The notes under the pieces were generated by a model. The model was given only the letters and a program-made list of their open reading frames with translations, did no database searches and was not told the DNA's origin. The position numbers and the translations under genes are program-made. A DNA stretch of 64,000 nt from Phycisphaerae bacterium (lineage in GTDB: Bacteria; Planctomycetota; Phycisphaerae; UBA1845): positions 1 to 64,000 of the forward strand of contig JAJDDW010000119.1 in assembly GCA_029260115.1 (NCBI GenBank), read 5' to 3'. Numbering within the stretch: position 1 is the stretch's first letter; every line of letters starts with the position of its first letter. Positions 33,165 through 42,661 of the stretch are shown piece by piece.

Positions 33165-34961
33165 TTATCCTTCATGCCCGTATAGTATGTGTCTGGTTTT
33201 CATTAGGGCTATGAGTGCATGCTGGACGTGGTCAATGCGAAGCAGGTTTAGCGTAGGTGTGGTGCGAATGCCGCCGATGGTATCCTTTCGACTGCGAATA
33301 AAATATGCTTCGTCGTCACGAAATTGTAGCTGCATGACAAAACGAGCCGCTTGGCGCACGACTTTTTCGTATCGCTGGATGCGTGCCTGGTCCCCGCGAC
33401 GCTTGGCTAATGCAAGCGCATCCGTAAAGCCTTCAAGATAAGAAGCCGTCGAGACACCAGCACGTCCCGCTTGATAGGCCGCGATACCGCCCCATAGCTC
33501 AGGCCAATCACAGTTGTCGTGGGTCAGTTGCTTTTCTGCGAGCCAATCGGTCAGCTCGAACACATAGTCGTCGTAGTCGCTACGCTGTGTGTGCTTGGTC
33601 ATTTGCGTGAAGGCTTGCACCTGCCAAGGAACGAATGCCGGAGCAGGACGTTCACGAAAATAGGGTTTGTAAAACTGGATCGCCTTGTTGAAAGCGTCAA
33701 AAATTCGTTCGTCGGGGTATTGTTGATAATGCGTAGCCATGGCTAAGAGCGCTTCGCCGGGAAAATAATTCTGCGCACCGATAGACTCGGCCGGGGGGAA
33801 CGCGGTCACGAAAAGTCCGGAGGGACGCTGTAGCCAAAGCATGCCGTTGATAAGTTTTTTTCGAGTTTCCAAGAAGCGGTCTGCTTTGGGATGAGCCGCG
33901 AGCGCCTGGCAGAATAAAGCTGTTACGCCAAGCTTGTGCTGTTTATCCGCCGTTGCGAGAAAGGCTGCGTTATCCACATCCGCAATCTTAGTGACACCTT
34001 TCATGTGATAGCGAATAGCTATGTCCGCCGCGGCTAAGGATGCACTTCTGCCAGACCACTTCGCGTAAGCAGCCATGGCTGTGGTCGCGCCGATTTGCCG
34101 CACGAGATTATCTTCGTCGCTATAACGATCCAGCGCAGGTTCGTATTGATAGGTGAATAACCCATCAGGCTTTTGACGATATACCAGATAAGCACCGAGG
34201 GATTCGATCGCGTCATCGAGCTTTTGCCGCGTGACTGCTTCTCGAGGGATGACAGTTAGACCCCGCGAGAGTGATACGATGTCCGCGCCGATTCGGGGCT
34301 GATACCAATGGGCCGTGCGGAAACGGAGGAGCGCCGTTTTGAGCACCTGCGATGGATCAGAATGTGTAAGCTGAGCTAGATTTTTCAATGATTCAGACAA
34401 GGTCATGTCATTGGTGAAGAGTTCTGTGGGTGAAAAACGATGTTGAGACTGTTGGCCGAGCAAGATCAAACCGTCGAGGCCCGGTTCGACAAAAGCGTCC
34501 AAAGCCCTCGGCTGAGTCCAGTCATCTTGGAAGGGAATGTCCACCGGGTCTCCGATGACCTCAATTTCCATCAGTAGTCTATCGACCCGCGAGAGGTCCG
34601 TGACCTTCGATTTCTTGAGCAGTTCAAAAGCTCCCAAAGCCGCGTCTCTGGTGGCTAGTGAGATGGGCGCTTTCGCGCCGACTCCCGCGCAGAGCAGATA
34701 GCCATCTTGCCGTAAGCGGATGATGACTTCTCGCTCCATGGACTTGAGTCGTTCGGGAATGTAGCCAGGCTCGTACATACTTCGTTGTGCCCTGGCGTCG
34801 CTGATAGCACGTCGAGCGACTCGTGAGAGGAATAGCTTTTCCGATGGGAATAATTGAGGCTGAATGGGTTCCAGTGCGGGCTGGCTCGGTTGTCCGAGGG
34901 CACAAACTGGCAGCATTAGGAACGCCGATAAGAAAATACGTTGTTGTAATTTGTCGGTCAT
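33165..34961 (-). CDS. exported protein: AMMECR1-like domain plus alpha-toroid domain
   Basis: A 598-residue protein with a signal peptide (QQRIFLSAFLMLPVCALG). Residues ~55-220 resemble AMMECR1 domains: RLRQDGYLLCAGVGAKAP, LLMEIEVIGDPVDIP, FVEPGLDGLILLGQQSQHRF and LTHSDPSQVLKTALLRFRTA. From ~245 to the end there are paired helices with GLFTYQYEPALDRYSDEDNL, LQRPSGLFVTAFPP and NYFPGEALLAM, as in alpha/alpha-toroid (six-hairpin glycosidase or epimerase-like) folds. Both assignments are by eye and moderate. ATG 34961 was taken instead of an upstream TTG. The protein is probably periplasmic and may process a glycan or lipid linked to the GT-C-like partner gene behind it. Confidence 0.5.
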   Translation of the reverse strand: MTDKLQQRIFLSAFLMLPVCALGQPSQPALEPIQPQLFPSEKLFLSRVARRAISDARAQRSMYEPGYIPERLKSMEREVIIRLRQDGYLLCAGVGAKAPISLATRDAALGAFELLKKSKVTDLSRVDRLLMEIEVIGDPVDIPFQDDWTQPRALDAFVEPGLDGLILLGQQSQHRFSPTELFTNDMTLSESLKNLAQLTHSDPSQVLKTALLRFRTAHWYQPRIGADIVSLSRGLTVIPREAVTRQKLDDAIESLGAYLVYRQKPDGLFTYQYEPALDRYSDEDNLVRQIGATTAMAAYAKWSGRSASLAAADIAIRYHMKGVTKIADVDNAAFLATADKQHKLGVTALFCQALAAHPKADRFLETRKKLINGMLWLQRPSGLFVTAFPPAESIGAQNYFPGEALLAMATHYQQYPDERIFDAFNKAIQFYKPYFRERPAPAFVPWQVQAFTQMTKHTQRSDYDDYVFELTDWLAEKQLTHDNCDWPELWGGIAAYQAGRAGVSTASYLEGFTDALALAKRRGDQARIQRYEKVVRQAARFVMQLQFRDDEAYFIRSRKDTIGGIRTTPTLNLLRIDHVQHALIALMKTRHILYGHEG

Positions 34962-35029
34962 GTTACCCAACAGTATAGTGAGCGAATAAAGGTGCTACAA
35001 ATGTCGCCGTTAAATAAGGTGTATACGCC

Positions 35030-35947
35030 GTGAATTCAGTCCAGAAAAACTTCACCGAGCCAATCATCGCTGCAGCGGCTCAGGTGGCTCAATCTGTCAA
35101 TGCGACTACGCTATTTGCCTATGTAAGCGCCATTCATGATCTGCCAGCTTTGACTGAGGCGATACATGCCCCGACGAAATTGGTTTTGGTCTGCCGTGAT
35201 AAGCAGGATATAGACAAAGCCAAGGACATTACCGCGCACTTGCTATCGGTTCCGAAATTCAACCTGACGCGCATGGGGCAGATAAAGATGGCTACCCTCA
35301 TCGCTTTCTCGCAGCAGCTACTCAAGCCAGATGATGTCTTCGTGTTTTTAACGGGCATTGGCGAAGGCGATATTGATACGTTAGTGACCATGCGTGTGGG
35401 TAAGGAATACGAGATTTTTCACAGTGTAGGCCAACCGAAACTCACTGAGCACATTCGCCGTCCAGTTTTCGAACGCGTGCTTCGCTTAACGATGGAGCTT
35501 GCTCACGAAGGTCGTGAGGGTAAGCCGGTCGGCGCGTTGTTTGTGATTGGCGATCATCGTGAAGTGCAAAAGTATAGTCATGAGGGTCGGATCAATCCGT
35601 TCAAAGGGTATACCGAAAAGGAGCGGAACATTCTCGACGACTCCATCGGTGATACGGTGAAGGAAATCGCGAAGTTAGACGGCGCGTTTATAATTAAAGG
35701 CAACGGTGTGATTGTCTCTGCCTGCGCGACGCTTCGGCCTGCCATTTCAGATGAGCCTATCCCGCGAGGGGTCGGAACCCGTCACGCAGCAGCGGCTAGT
35801 ATTACCGGGTGTACCAAGAGCATAGCAATGACACTTTCCGAATCTACGGGCGATGTTCGCGTCTGGCGACTCGGCTCGATGATAACGGAAATTGAAAAAC
35901 AGCCTGCAGGTAGCACGGATGGTACGCACTCGACATCGGTAGAATGA
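35030..35947 (+). CDS. diadenylate cyclase of the DacZ type (c-di-AMP synthase)
   Basis: A 305-residue cytosolic protein with two parts. Residues 1-~160 are an N-terminal domain (VNATTLFAYVSAIHDLPALT, FVFLTGIGEGDIDTLVTMRV). Residues ~165-290 form a DisA_N/DAC domain: GALFVIGDHREVQKYSHEGR, the DGA motif (Asp217-Gly-Ala219) in LDGAFIIKGNGVIVSAC, and GTRHAAAASITGCTKSIAMT with Arg251-His252 in place of the usual RHR. The closing strand is LSESTGDVRVWRLG. These residues bind ATP and metal and make cyclic di-AMP from two ATP. A pyruvate-kinase-like N-domain with a RHAAA-type motif recalls archaeal DacZ more than bacterial CdaA or DisA. The start is GTG 35030. It is a single gene, divergent from the operon at 34961. 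Confidence 0.82.
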   Translation: MNSVQKNFTEPIIAAAAQVAQSVNATTLFAYVSAIHDLPALTEAIHAPTKLVLVCRDKQDIDKAKDITAHLLSVPKFNLTRMGQIKMATLIAFSQQLLKPDDVFVFLTGIGEGDIDTLVTMRVGKEYEIFHSVGQPKLTEHIRRPVFERVLRLTMELAHEGREGKPVGALFVIGDHREVQKYSHEGRINPFKGYTEKERNILDDSIGDTVKEIAKLDGAFIIKGNGVIVSACATLRPAISDEPIPRGVGTRHAAAASITGCTKSIAMTLSESTGDVRVWRLGSMITEIEKQPAGSTDGTHSTSVE

Positions 35948-36015
35948 CACAAGCAGCACCGCGACCGTGACAACAATTTGCATCAACAGATTATAGCATG
36001 CGATATCCAATCCAT

Positions 36016-36043
36016 CGTCATATCCGCGCAGGCGGGTATCCAG
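36016..36043. repeat. dispersed palindrome CGTCAT...GCGGGTATCCAG, copy A
   Basis: CGTCATATCCGCGCAGGCGG followed by GTATCCAG. Related copies are at 45549-45576 and 45622-45651 (the latter inverted) and at 53962-53989. All lie in gaps between genes. Confidence 0.65.
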
Positions 36044-36130
36044 CAATATTGGGCGGGATATTACCCGCCTTGACTGGTTTTTGGTGTAAGGGTTCATGTT
36101 AAAAATGTGATGCGACATAGCACAACATAA

Positions 36131-36169
36131 ATTGTCCGTCGTATGTACCAGCCGTTCGCGGCGGACAAT
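36131..36169. terminator. hairpin between convergent genes
   Basis: ATTGTCCG (36131) pairs with CGGACAAT (ending 36169), extended inward by a further CG pair after one mismatch. It lies between the 3' ends of the diadenylate cyclase (plus) and the membrane gene (minus), so it may act on both transcripts. Confidence 0.45.
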
Positions 36170-36213
36170 AGTCCGCCTTGCTAGAAATTTTAGCGCTCAT
36201 TGATAATGCGGTG

Positions 36214-37977
36214 TTAATGCGGCGAATGAGTTATGCTGTCCTGCGCGCTAACTGTCGCAGCGAGTGTTTGAGGTTTGATTGATACATTCGGCCCCCGCAA
36301 TACAAGTATCGTTTCCTTACTACCGCCAGCCTTACTCGCAACTAACTCGGCACGATTCGTTGTTAGGCTGATGGTGTGGTTATTCGACCTTTGGGCCGTG
36401 GCTAATGGCGTTTGAAGTAGCCAAGGTTGCATTTCCTTTTCCGGCAAATGCACGCCATAGTCCCACGATTCAGGCTGGCCTTGCCACTGCAAAGGCGTGG
36501 CGATGAGGTAGGCCTGGGACGGTGAAGGTAACGGCTCGGCGCGAGACGCGATATCGACCGTCGCTTGTTGCCACCATGATGGCGATTGATTACTTACGGC
36601 TACGCGGAGTCTTGGTCGAAGTTCGGCGGGGAATAAAATTCTGTGTCTTCGATATAGCGATGGCGGCATGAAGATTTTGTAGCCATGTTCATTGGGTTGC
36701 GACTGGATGAAAGTGGCTATCTGCTCAACAGCTCGTGCGACGCGCTGGGTTTCACGGTTGCGAAATCCACTTAATTCGTGCGGGTTGGCGTAGGCGAGCA
36801 TGACGATGATAGCCATGACGGCTGGCCAACTGCGACGGATGATGACTGGATTTAATAGCATAGCCATACCTCGCCGGACAGACCAAGCTAGGCAAAGGGC
36901 GAACGGAATGCACGCTAGTAAATCATTTCGGCCTTCAAATACAGGATAGGGCTGAGGACCGTTTCTAAAATTCACGGGCAGGAAAGCCAAGAGTAAATAC
37001 GCGGCTAGCGCCCAAATGCCAACCCAACGTCCGCGTCGATTAATAGCCACGACGATCAACACTGCGGGCCAAAAGACAACAGAGATCATACCCCAGCCAA
37101 ACGTCGTGGATTCCAGCATAACAATCGTTAGCCGTTTCCATATCAAACCGCTCAGGGTCGCTGCTTCGTGAAAGCCCGTTGGTGGATATGCCCAATCGAT
37201 GGCGTTGGTGTTGCCGAGTGCATGTATGTGGAACCAGAAGTCGTCAGCCGCCCAAAGGTAGAAAACACATTCACCGAAAAAGTAGATAACTATGCCAATG
37301 CCGCAAATGGTGACGGTGCGCAGACGAGCGAACCAAGATACTTTCTGATGTGCGACGATGATCGCTGCGACCGCGACGAAAGTGTATATGGAAAATTCCT
37401 TAGCTGACGCCGCGAGGCCAACGACTAGGCCGCACGTTAAACTCAATATAAGGATTCGTTTCGGCGATTGGCTACGAACAATCATCAATGCGATAAGTAC
37501 CGCACCGACACTCCAAAGGCACGCTTGTGTTTCGGGATAGCCTGTGGTCGAGAGAACGCGATAATAGGGTAGCACCGAAATGATGGTGGCTGCGCATAGT
37601 CCTTCCCACCAATCCCATACGCATCGCCCCAATACAGCAATTAACAGAACACAAAGCAAGGAGGCTATACATGAGGGAAGGGCGATAGCTGCGGGATTTT
37701 CACCAAACAAGGCCATGGACAATGCTACGGGAGCGATGACGGCTAGTCGGGCGTAGTGATGATGTGCACGTTGGATGGTTTCGCCGGTCAGAATATGCTC
37801 CGCGGCACAGTAGTAGGAGACGTCATCCGAGCCAAGCCAGCCGGTAGGGGAGGCTAATCGAACCGAAACGGTCAGTGCCATGAGCGCGACAAGCCACAGC
37901 GCCGCCCACATGGGTATTATTTGGCGAGCCTGGCTCGTTGTTTCAAGATCGAATTGTGGTGCGTCATTGGCTAGCAT
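36214..37977 (-). CDS. polytopic membrane protein, GT39/GT-C-like glycosyltransferase
   Basis: A 587-residue protein with about 11-12 hydrophobic helices in the first 400 residues and a soluble C-terminal part. After the first helix it has WLGSDDVSYYCAAEHILTGE, the acidic D-D/E loop typical of GT39-type enzymes that use polyprenyl-phosphate sugars. Later loops contain HIHALGNTNAIDW and FRNGPQPYPVFEGRNDLLAC. No PMT signature is complete. Likely an inner-membrane enzyme acting on the periplasmic side in surface glycan or protein glycosylation. It is one of four such proteins in the window (31093, 36214, 43730, 57908). ATG 37977 fits the position of the first helix. Confidence 0.6.
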   Translation of the reverse strand: MLANDAPQFDLETTSQARQIIPMWAALWLVALMALTVSVRLASPTGWLGSDDVSYYCAAEHILTGETIQRAHHHYARLAVIAPVALSMALFGENPAAIALPSCIASLLCVLLIAVLGRCVWDWWEGLCAATIISVLPYYRVLSTTGYPETQACLWSVGAVLIALMIVRSQSPKRILILSLTCGLVVGLAASAKEFSIYTFVAVAAIIVAHQKVSWFARLRTVTICGIGIVIYFFGECVFYLWAADDFWFHIHALGNTNAIDWAYPPTGFHEAATLSGLIWKRLTIVMLESTTFGWGMISVVFWPAVLIVVAINRRGRWVGIWALAAYLLLAFLPVNFRNGPQPYPVFEGRNDLLACIPFALCLAWSVRRGMAMLLNPVIIRRSWPAVMAIIVMLAYANPHELSGFRNRETQRVARAVEQIATFIQSQPNEHGYKIFMPPSLYRRHRILFPAELRPRLRVAVSNQSPSWWQQATVDIASRAEPLPSPSQAYLIATPLQWQGQPESWDYGVHLPEKEMQPWLLQTPLATAQRSNNHTISLTTNRAELVASKAGGSKETILVLRGPNVSIKPQTLAATVSAQDSITHSPH

Positions 37978-38061
37978 GATATTGTTGACGCTGTCGAGAT
38001 ATTCTTCACTTGGGAAACACTCGCCCCTCAGCTGGGTGTTCGTTATGTGTGACGCTTAAGC

Positions 38062-38802
38062 TTATTCGTTTCCTTCTGCGATCAGGACAATGCGCATCGA
38101 GTAATCGCGTATGCCGGGTAAGCGATGTAGTAAAGCATCGAAAGGGCGAAGCATAGAAACGACCGATTGATTAACGCCGTTGGGAATAAACGCAAAATGA
38201 CCAAGTCTATTTATGTGCATGCCTGCTTCCTTCACGAGCTTACTGAGTGAAGAACGTGTGGACTCGCTCACTTCGTTATACCACTCTCGCATCTCGTTTT
38301 TACCGGTCATACGCATGATGCGATAAAGAGGCGATTGACCATTCATATCAAGCAGCACGAGCTTGCCTGATTGTGACAATAATTGTTTATAGCAACGTAG
38401 CGCGTCAGCTTTGTTGGGGTAATAGCTAAACGTATTGACACCCAAAATGATGTCGAATTGGTTTGGGGCACCGGCCTGATCTAGATACGCTTTGGGGTTC
38501 TCGCAGTCGCCTTCGACATATTTCGCATCGGGGCATCGCCGACGGGCGCACTCCATGATGTTGTGGCTAATGTCCATCGCAGTGACTTGGCATCCGTGAT
38601 CGACTAGCCACTTGGTGTAGAAGCCGGACCCGCAGCCAAGTTCCAGCACATTGCTGCCTGATGGTATTGTTTCAAGCAAAAATGGTTCGTAGTAAAGCGT
38701 GAAATTGTGGCTTTGACCTGCCATCGAGACGCCATGCTTGTCGTCATAGACGTTAGCATAGCGGTCGTAATATTTCTGAATTAACGCAGTCTTTCCGTGC
38801 AT
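38062..38802 (-). CDS. class I SAM-dependent methyltransferase
   Basis: A 246-residue methyltransferase. Motif I is NVLELGCGSGFYTKWLVDHG, with the acidic end of strand 2 in VTAMDISHNIMECARRRCPD, motif II/III in DIILGVNTFSYYP and GKLVLLDMNGQSP. The N-terminus YYDRYANVYDDKHGVSMAGQ is common in Methyltransf_11/25 proteins. The substrate is unknown; a lipid or polysaccharide group is possible given the neighbours. ATG 38802 has GGAG ten bases upstream; ATG 38811 is so close to this site that it is less likely. Confidence 0.85.
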   Translation of the reverse strand: MHGKTALIQKYYDRYANVYDDKHGVSMAGQSHNFTLYYEPFLLETIPSGSNVLELGCGSGFYTKWLVDHGCQVTAMDISHNIMECARRRCPDAKYVEGDCENPKAYLDQAGAPNQFDIILGVNTFSYYPNKADALRCYKQLLSQSGKLVLLDMNGQSPLYRIMRMTGKNEMREWYNEVSESTRSSLSKLVKEAGMHINRLGHFAFIPNGVNQSVVSMLRPFDALLHRLPGIRDYSMRIVLIAEGNE

Positions 38803-39082
38803 CAAGCCCATCTCCGCTTTACAAAATCAGTTCGTGTGACCCAAACAATGGCCAAGCTGGCACAAGCCGTTCCATAAGGTTATCGGTAGCTTTTTGGGGC
38901 CACTACATAGTGGCGTATTTGATCGAATGTTAAGAATTGGGCCTTTTCCTGGCTTCTGGAACGCAGAATGCTGGGAGTACTACGGGGTCGGACCGCCCCG
39001 GCTACCTGCGTAATGGTGGCGAGCTCCGGTTCGAGGGCCAGAATATATTTAACGCGAACCATCGACGCCATGGAGAGACGCT

Positions 39083-42000
39083 ATGTCAGCACATAACGTA
39101 ACAATCGACGGTAACGAGGCTGCTGCCTACGTTGCCTATCATACCAACGAAATCATAGCTATTTACCCTATAACGCCTGCATCTTCGATGGGTGAGCTGT
39201 CCGATGCCTGGTCGGCGGTGCAAAAGCGAAATATTTACGATGCCGTGCCGCAGGTCATTGAGATGCAAAGCGAAGCTGGGGCGGCTGGCACGTGTCACGG
39301 TGCGTTACAGGCTGGCGCTTTGACCACAACATTTACGGCCTCGCAAGGTCTGTTGCTGATGATCCCCAATATGTTCAAAATCGCTGGGGAACTTTCACCG
39401 ACGGTTTTCCACATCGCGGCCCGGACCTTGGCGACGCATGCCCTGTCCATTTTTGGCGATCACAGCGATGTGATGGCTGCCCGAACGACGGGTTGGGCGA
39501 TGTTGGCGGCCTCCTCTGTGCAAGAGGCGCAGGACATGGCTTTGATATCTCAGTCAGCGACCCTCAAAACGCGCATCCCGTTTCTGCACTTTTTCGACGG
39601 CTTCCGCACGTCCCACGAAGTAAACAAAATTGAGCAAGTCAGTCTGGATGATATTCGGTCGATGATTGATGATGAGTTGGTCGAAGCGCATCGCCTACGG
39701 GCTATGAGTCCCGATCATCCTGTGTTGCGCGGTACGGCTCAAAACCCAGACGTTTTTTTCCAAGCCCGCGAAGCTGCCAATCAATTTTATGATGCGACAC
39801 CCTCGATTGTTCAGCAAACGATGGACCAGTTCGCCGCGATGACCGGCCGATCTTATCACCTGTTCGATTACGAGGGCGATGACGATTCTACGCGGGTGAT
39901 TATTATTATGTGCTCAGGTGCGGGCGCGGTGGAAGAAGCCGTCGAAAGCATGCGGGCTCGAGGCGAAAAAGTTGGCGTGCTGAAGATTCGCCTATTTCGT
40001 CCGTTCGATACGCACGCTTTTATCGACGCTTTGCCAAAGTCGACTACGTCTATTGCGGTCTTAGATCGAACCAAAGAGCCTGGCGCTATCGGTGAGCCGC
40101 TGTATCAGGATGTCATCACAGCCTTGACTGAAGTTTGGCATGATGACAATAGCCAGGGTTCGATGCCTCGGGTGATCGGCGGGAGATATGGCTTGTCCTC
40201 CAAGGAGTTCACGCCAGCGATGGCGATGCGGGTCTTCGATGAGCTGGGCAGTAAGGATCCGAAAAACCATTTCACGATTGGTATCGTGGATGACGTAACG
40301 CATACGTCGTTGAAATGGGATCGCGAGGCGTTTTCGGAGCCAGCGGATGTGACGCGGGCGATGTTTTACGGTCTGGGAAGCGATGGCACAGTCGGCGCTA
40401 ACAAGAACTCTGTCAAGATTATTGGCGAAAATACCGACCTCTATGCCCAGGGATATTTCGTTTACGACTCCCGCAAAGCAGGCTCGGTGACCACTTCGCA
40501 CCTACGTTTTAGTCCCCGGCCTATCAACTCTACTTATTTGATCGAGCAAGCTGGCTTCGTTGCCTGTCATCAATTTTCTCTACTTATGCGGATGGATGTG
40601 TTGGCCCAAGCGGCTCAGGGCGCGACTTTCTTATTGAATAGTCCTTATAGCCCAGAAGAAGTTTGGGGCAAGCTGCCGGTTGAAGTTCAAGAAGCCATTA
40701 TCGGCAAGAAGCTAAAGTTTTTCGTTATAGATGGAAACAGCGTAGCGTTACAGGCCAAGATGGGGATGCGTATCAACACGATCATGCAGACATGTTTTTT
40801 CGCGCTCAGCGGAATCCTGCCGCGTGAGCAAGCTATTCAACAGATTAAGGAAGCCATCCGCAAAACATACAGCAAGCGTGGCGAAACCATCTTGGAGCGT
40901 AACTATGCGGCTGTCGATGGGGCATTGGCTGCGATGCATGAAGTCGCGGTCCCCGAGCAAACGTCGGGGACAAATGGCCGTCAACGCACTGTACCTGAGC
41001 AGGCACCGGATTTTGTGCAACGTGTGACGTCCATGATTATCGAAGGCAACGGTGATTTGCTGCCGGTCAGCGCGATGCCGGTGGATGGCACTTTCTTAAC
41101 GGGGACAACAAAATTCGAGAAACGTAGCATTGCGCACGAAATACCAATTTGGGATTCAGAAATTTGCACCGAATGTGGCCTATGTCCGTTGGTCTGTCCG
41201 CACGCAGCCATTCGCATGAAGCCGTTTGAAGAAAATCAACTAGATGGTGCGCCCGAGCCATTTCCGTCTATACCTTGGAAGGGGAAAGATTTTCCGGGTT
41301 ATCGCATGACGATTCAGGTCGCCCCCGACGACTGTACGGGCTGCGGCGTCTGCGTAGATGTTTGCCCCGCCAAGAGCAAAGAAGTGGCGCGACACAAAGC
41401 CATTAACATGTCCCCCAAGGACGACCATCTAGAACGCGAGCGGGCAAACTTTGACTTTTTCTTGAGCCTACCAGAGGTTGATCGCAGCTTGGTAGCGATG
41501 GATACGATAAAAGGTTCGCAAATGCTTGAGCCGTTGTTTGAGTTCTCGGGTGCGTGCGCCGGTTGCGGCGAGACGCCATACCTGAAGTTGCTATCACAGT
41601 TATTTGGCGATCGTATTCTGATCGCCAATGCTACGGGGTGCTCGTCTATTTATGGCGGGAATTTACCGACCACGCCGTGGACGACCAATAAGGATGGTCG
41701 CGGTCCGACTTGGTCCAACTCGCTTTTTGAAGATAATGCCGAATTCGGTTTAGGGCTGCGTATGGGCTATGACCAGAAGCGGGAATACGCACAGCAGCTA
41801 TTGAAAAAATTATCTGCAAAAGTTGGCGATCAACTCGCCCACACCATTTTGCAATCCGAGCATTTAAGTGAGCAAGAACTCGAAGCACAGCGAAAACGGG
41901 TGGCTATTCTCAAGCTCAAACTAAGTGAATTTGATTGTCCAGACGCGCTTCGATTGCTGACCATAGCCGACGCGCTTGTGCGTAAGAGTACGTGGATTGT

Positions 42001-42661
42001 CGGTGGCGACGGATGGGCCTATGACATTGGTTACGGCGGATTGGATCATGTTATTGCATCAGGTCGTGATGTTAACATTCTCGTTTTAGATACAGGGGTA
42101 TATTCCAACACCGGAGGCCAGGCATCTAAATCGACACCGCGGGCTGCCGTGGCAAAATTCGCCGCAAGCGGAAAGTCTGCACGCCGCAAAGACCTCGGTA
42201 TGATCGCCGCGGCTTATGGCACGGTATACGTAGCGCAAATCGCTGTTGGGGCAAATCCACGGCAGACCATTCGCGCCCTTATGGAAGCGGAAAGTTATCC
42301 TGGCCCATCGTTGATTATCGCTTATAGCCAATGTATTGCGCACGGGATAGAGATGTCTACCTCGATGTCTCATCAGAAGGAAGCGGTTAACAGTGGTTTT
42401 TGGCCTCTGTATCGATTCGATCCTAGGTCCGCAAACGGTGAAAATCGTCCGTTCCATCTGGACAGTAGAAAACCAACCATTCCGTTTAAGGAATTTGCGA
42501 TGAAGGAGGGGCGGTTCGCTATGCTAGCTCGCGGAGATAAGCAGCGGGCTGAGGATTTAATGACTTTGGCACAGCAGGACGTTGACGAGCAATGGCATCT
42601 GTATGAGCAGATGGCTAATGTTGAGCGCACTGTTACATTGAATGTGGAGACAAACGCATGA
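39083..42661 (+). CDS. nifJ: pyruvate:ferredoxin (flavodoxin) oxidoreductase
   Basis: A 1192-residue, all-in-one PFOR that splits pyruvate with CoA to acetyl-CoA, CO2 and reduced ferredoxin or flavodoxin. Domains in order: N-terminal pyrimidine-binding part (AYVAYHTNEIIAIYPITPAS), transketolase-like C part (YHLFDYEGDDDSTRVIIIMC), the gamma part, a two-cluster ferredoxin domain (CTECGLCPLVCP and CTGCGVCVDVCP) and the TPP domain with the third cluster (FSGACAGCGETPYLKLL, NATGCSSIYGGNLPTTPWTT and LDTGVYSNTGGQASKSTP). It is full length and intact. GGAGAG lies before ATG 39083. It overlaps the next gene by four bases. Its presence suggests anaerobic or facultative metabolism. Confidence 0.97.
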   Translation: MSAHNVTIDGNEAAAYVAYHTNEIIAIYPITPASSMGELSDAWSAVQKRNIYDAVPQVIEMQSEAGAAGTCHGALQAGALTTTFTASQGLLLMIPNMFKIAGELSPTVFHIAARTLATHALSIFGDHSDVMAARTTGWAMLAASSVQEAQDMALISQSATLKTRIPFLHFFDGFRTSHEVNKIEQVSLDDIRSMIDDELVEAHRLRAMSPDHPVLRGTAQNPDVFFQAREAANQFYDATPSIVQQTMDQFAAMTGRSYHLFDYEGDDDSTRVIIIMCSGAGAVEEAVESMRARGEKVGVLKIRLFRPFDTHAFIDALPKSTTSIAVLDRTKEPGAIGEPLYQDVITALTEVWHDDNSQGSMPRVIGGRYGLSSKEFTPAMAMRVFDELGSKDPKNHFTIGIVDDVTHTSLKWDREAFSEPADVTRAMFYGLGSDGTVGANKNSVKIIGENTDLYAQGYFVYDSRKAGSVTTSHLRFSPRPINSTYLIEQAGFVACHQFSLLMRMDVLAQAAQGATFLLNSPYSPEEVWGKLPVEVQEAIIGKKLKFFVIDGNSVALQAKMGMRINTIMQTCFFALSGILPREQAIQQIKEAIRKTYSKRGETILERNYAAVDGALAAMHEVAVPEQTSGTNGRQRTVPEQAPDFVQRVTSMIIEGNGDLLPVSAMPVDGTFLTGTTKFEKRSIAHEIPIWDSEICTECGLCPLVCPHAAIRMKPFEENQLDGAPEPFPSIPWKGKDFPGYRMTIQVAPDDCTGCGVCVDVCPAKSKEVARHKAINMSPKDDHLERERANFDFFLSLPEVDRSLVAMDTIKGSQMLEPLFEFSGACAGCGETPYLKLLSQLFGDRILIANATGCSSIYGGNLPTTPWTTNKDGRGPTWSNSLFEDNAEFGLGLRMGYDQKREYAQQLLKKLSAKVGDQLAHTILQSEHLSEQELEAQRKRVAILKLKLSEFDCPDALRLLTIADALVRKSTWIVGGDGWAYDIGYGGLDHVIASGRDVNILVLDTGVYSNTGGQASKSTPRAAVAKFAASGKSARRKDLGMIAAAYGTVYVAQIAVGANPRQTIRALMEAESYPGPSLIIAYSQCIAHGIEMSTSMSHQKEAVNSGFWPLYRFDPRSANGENRPFHLDSRKPTIPFKEFAMKEGRFAMLARGDKQRAEDLMTLAQQDVDEQWHLYEQMANVERTVTLNVETNA

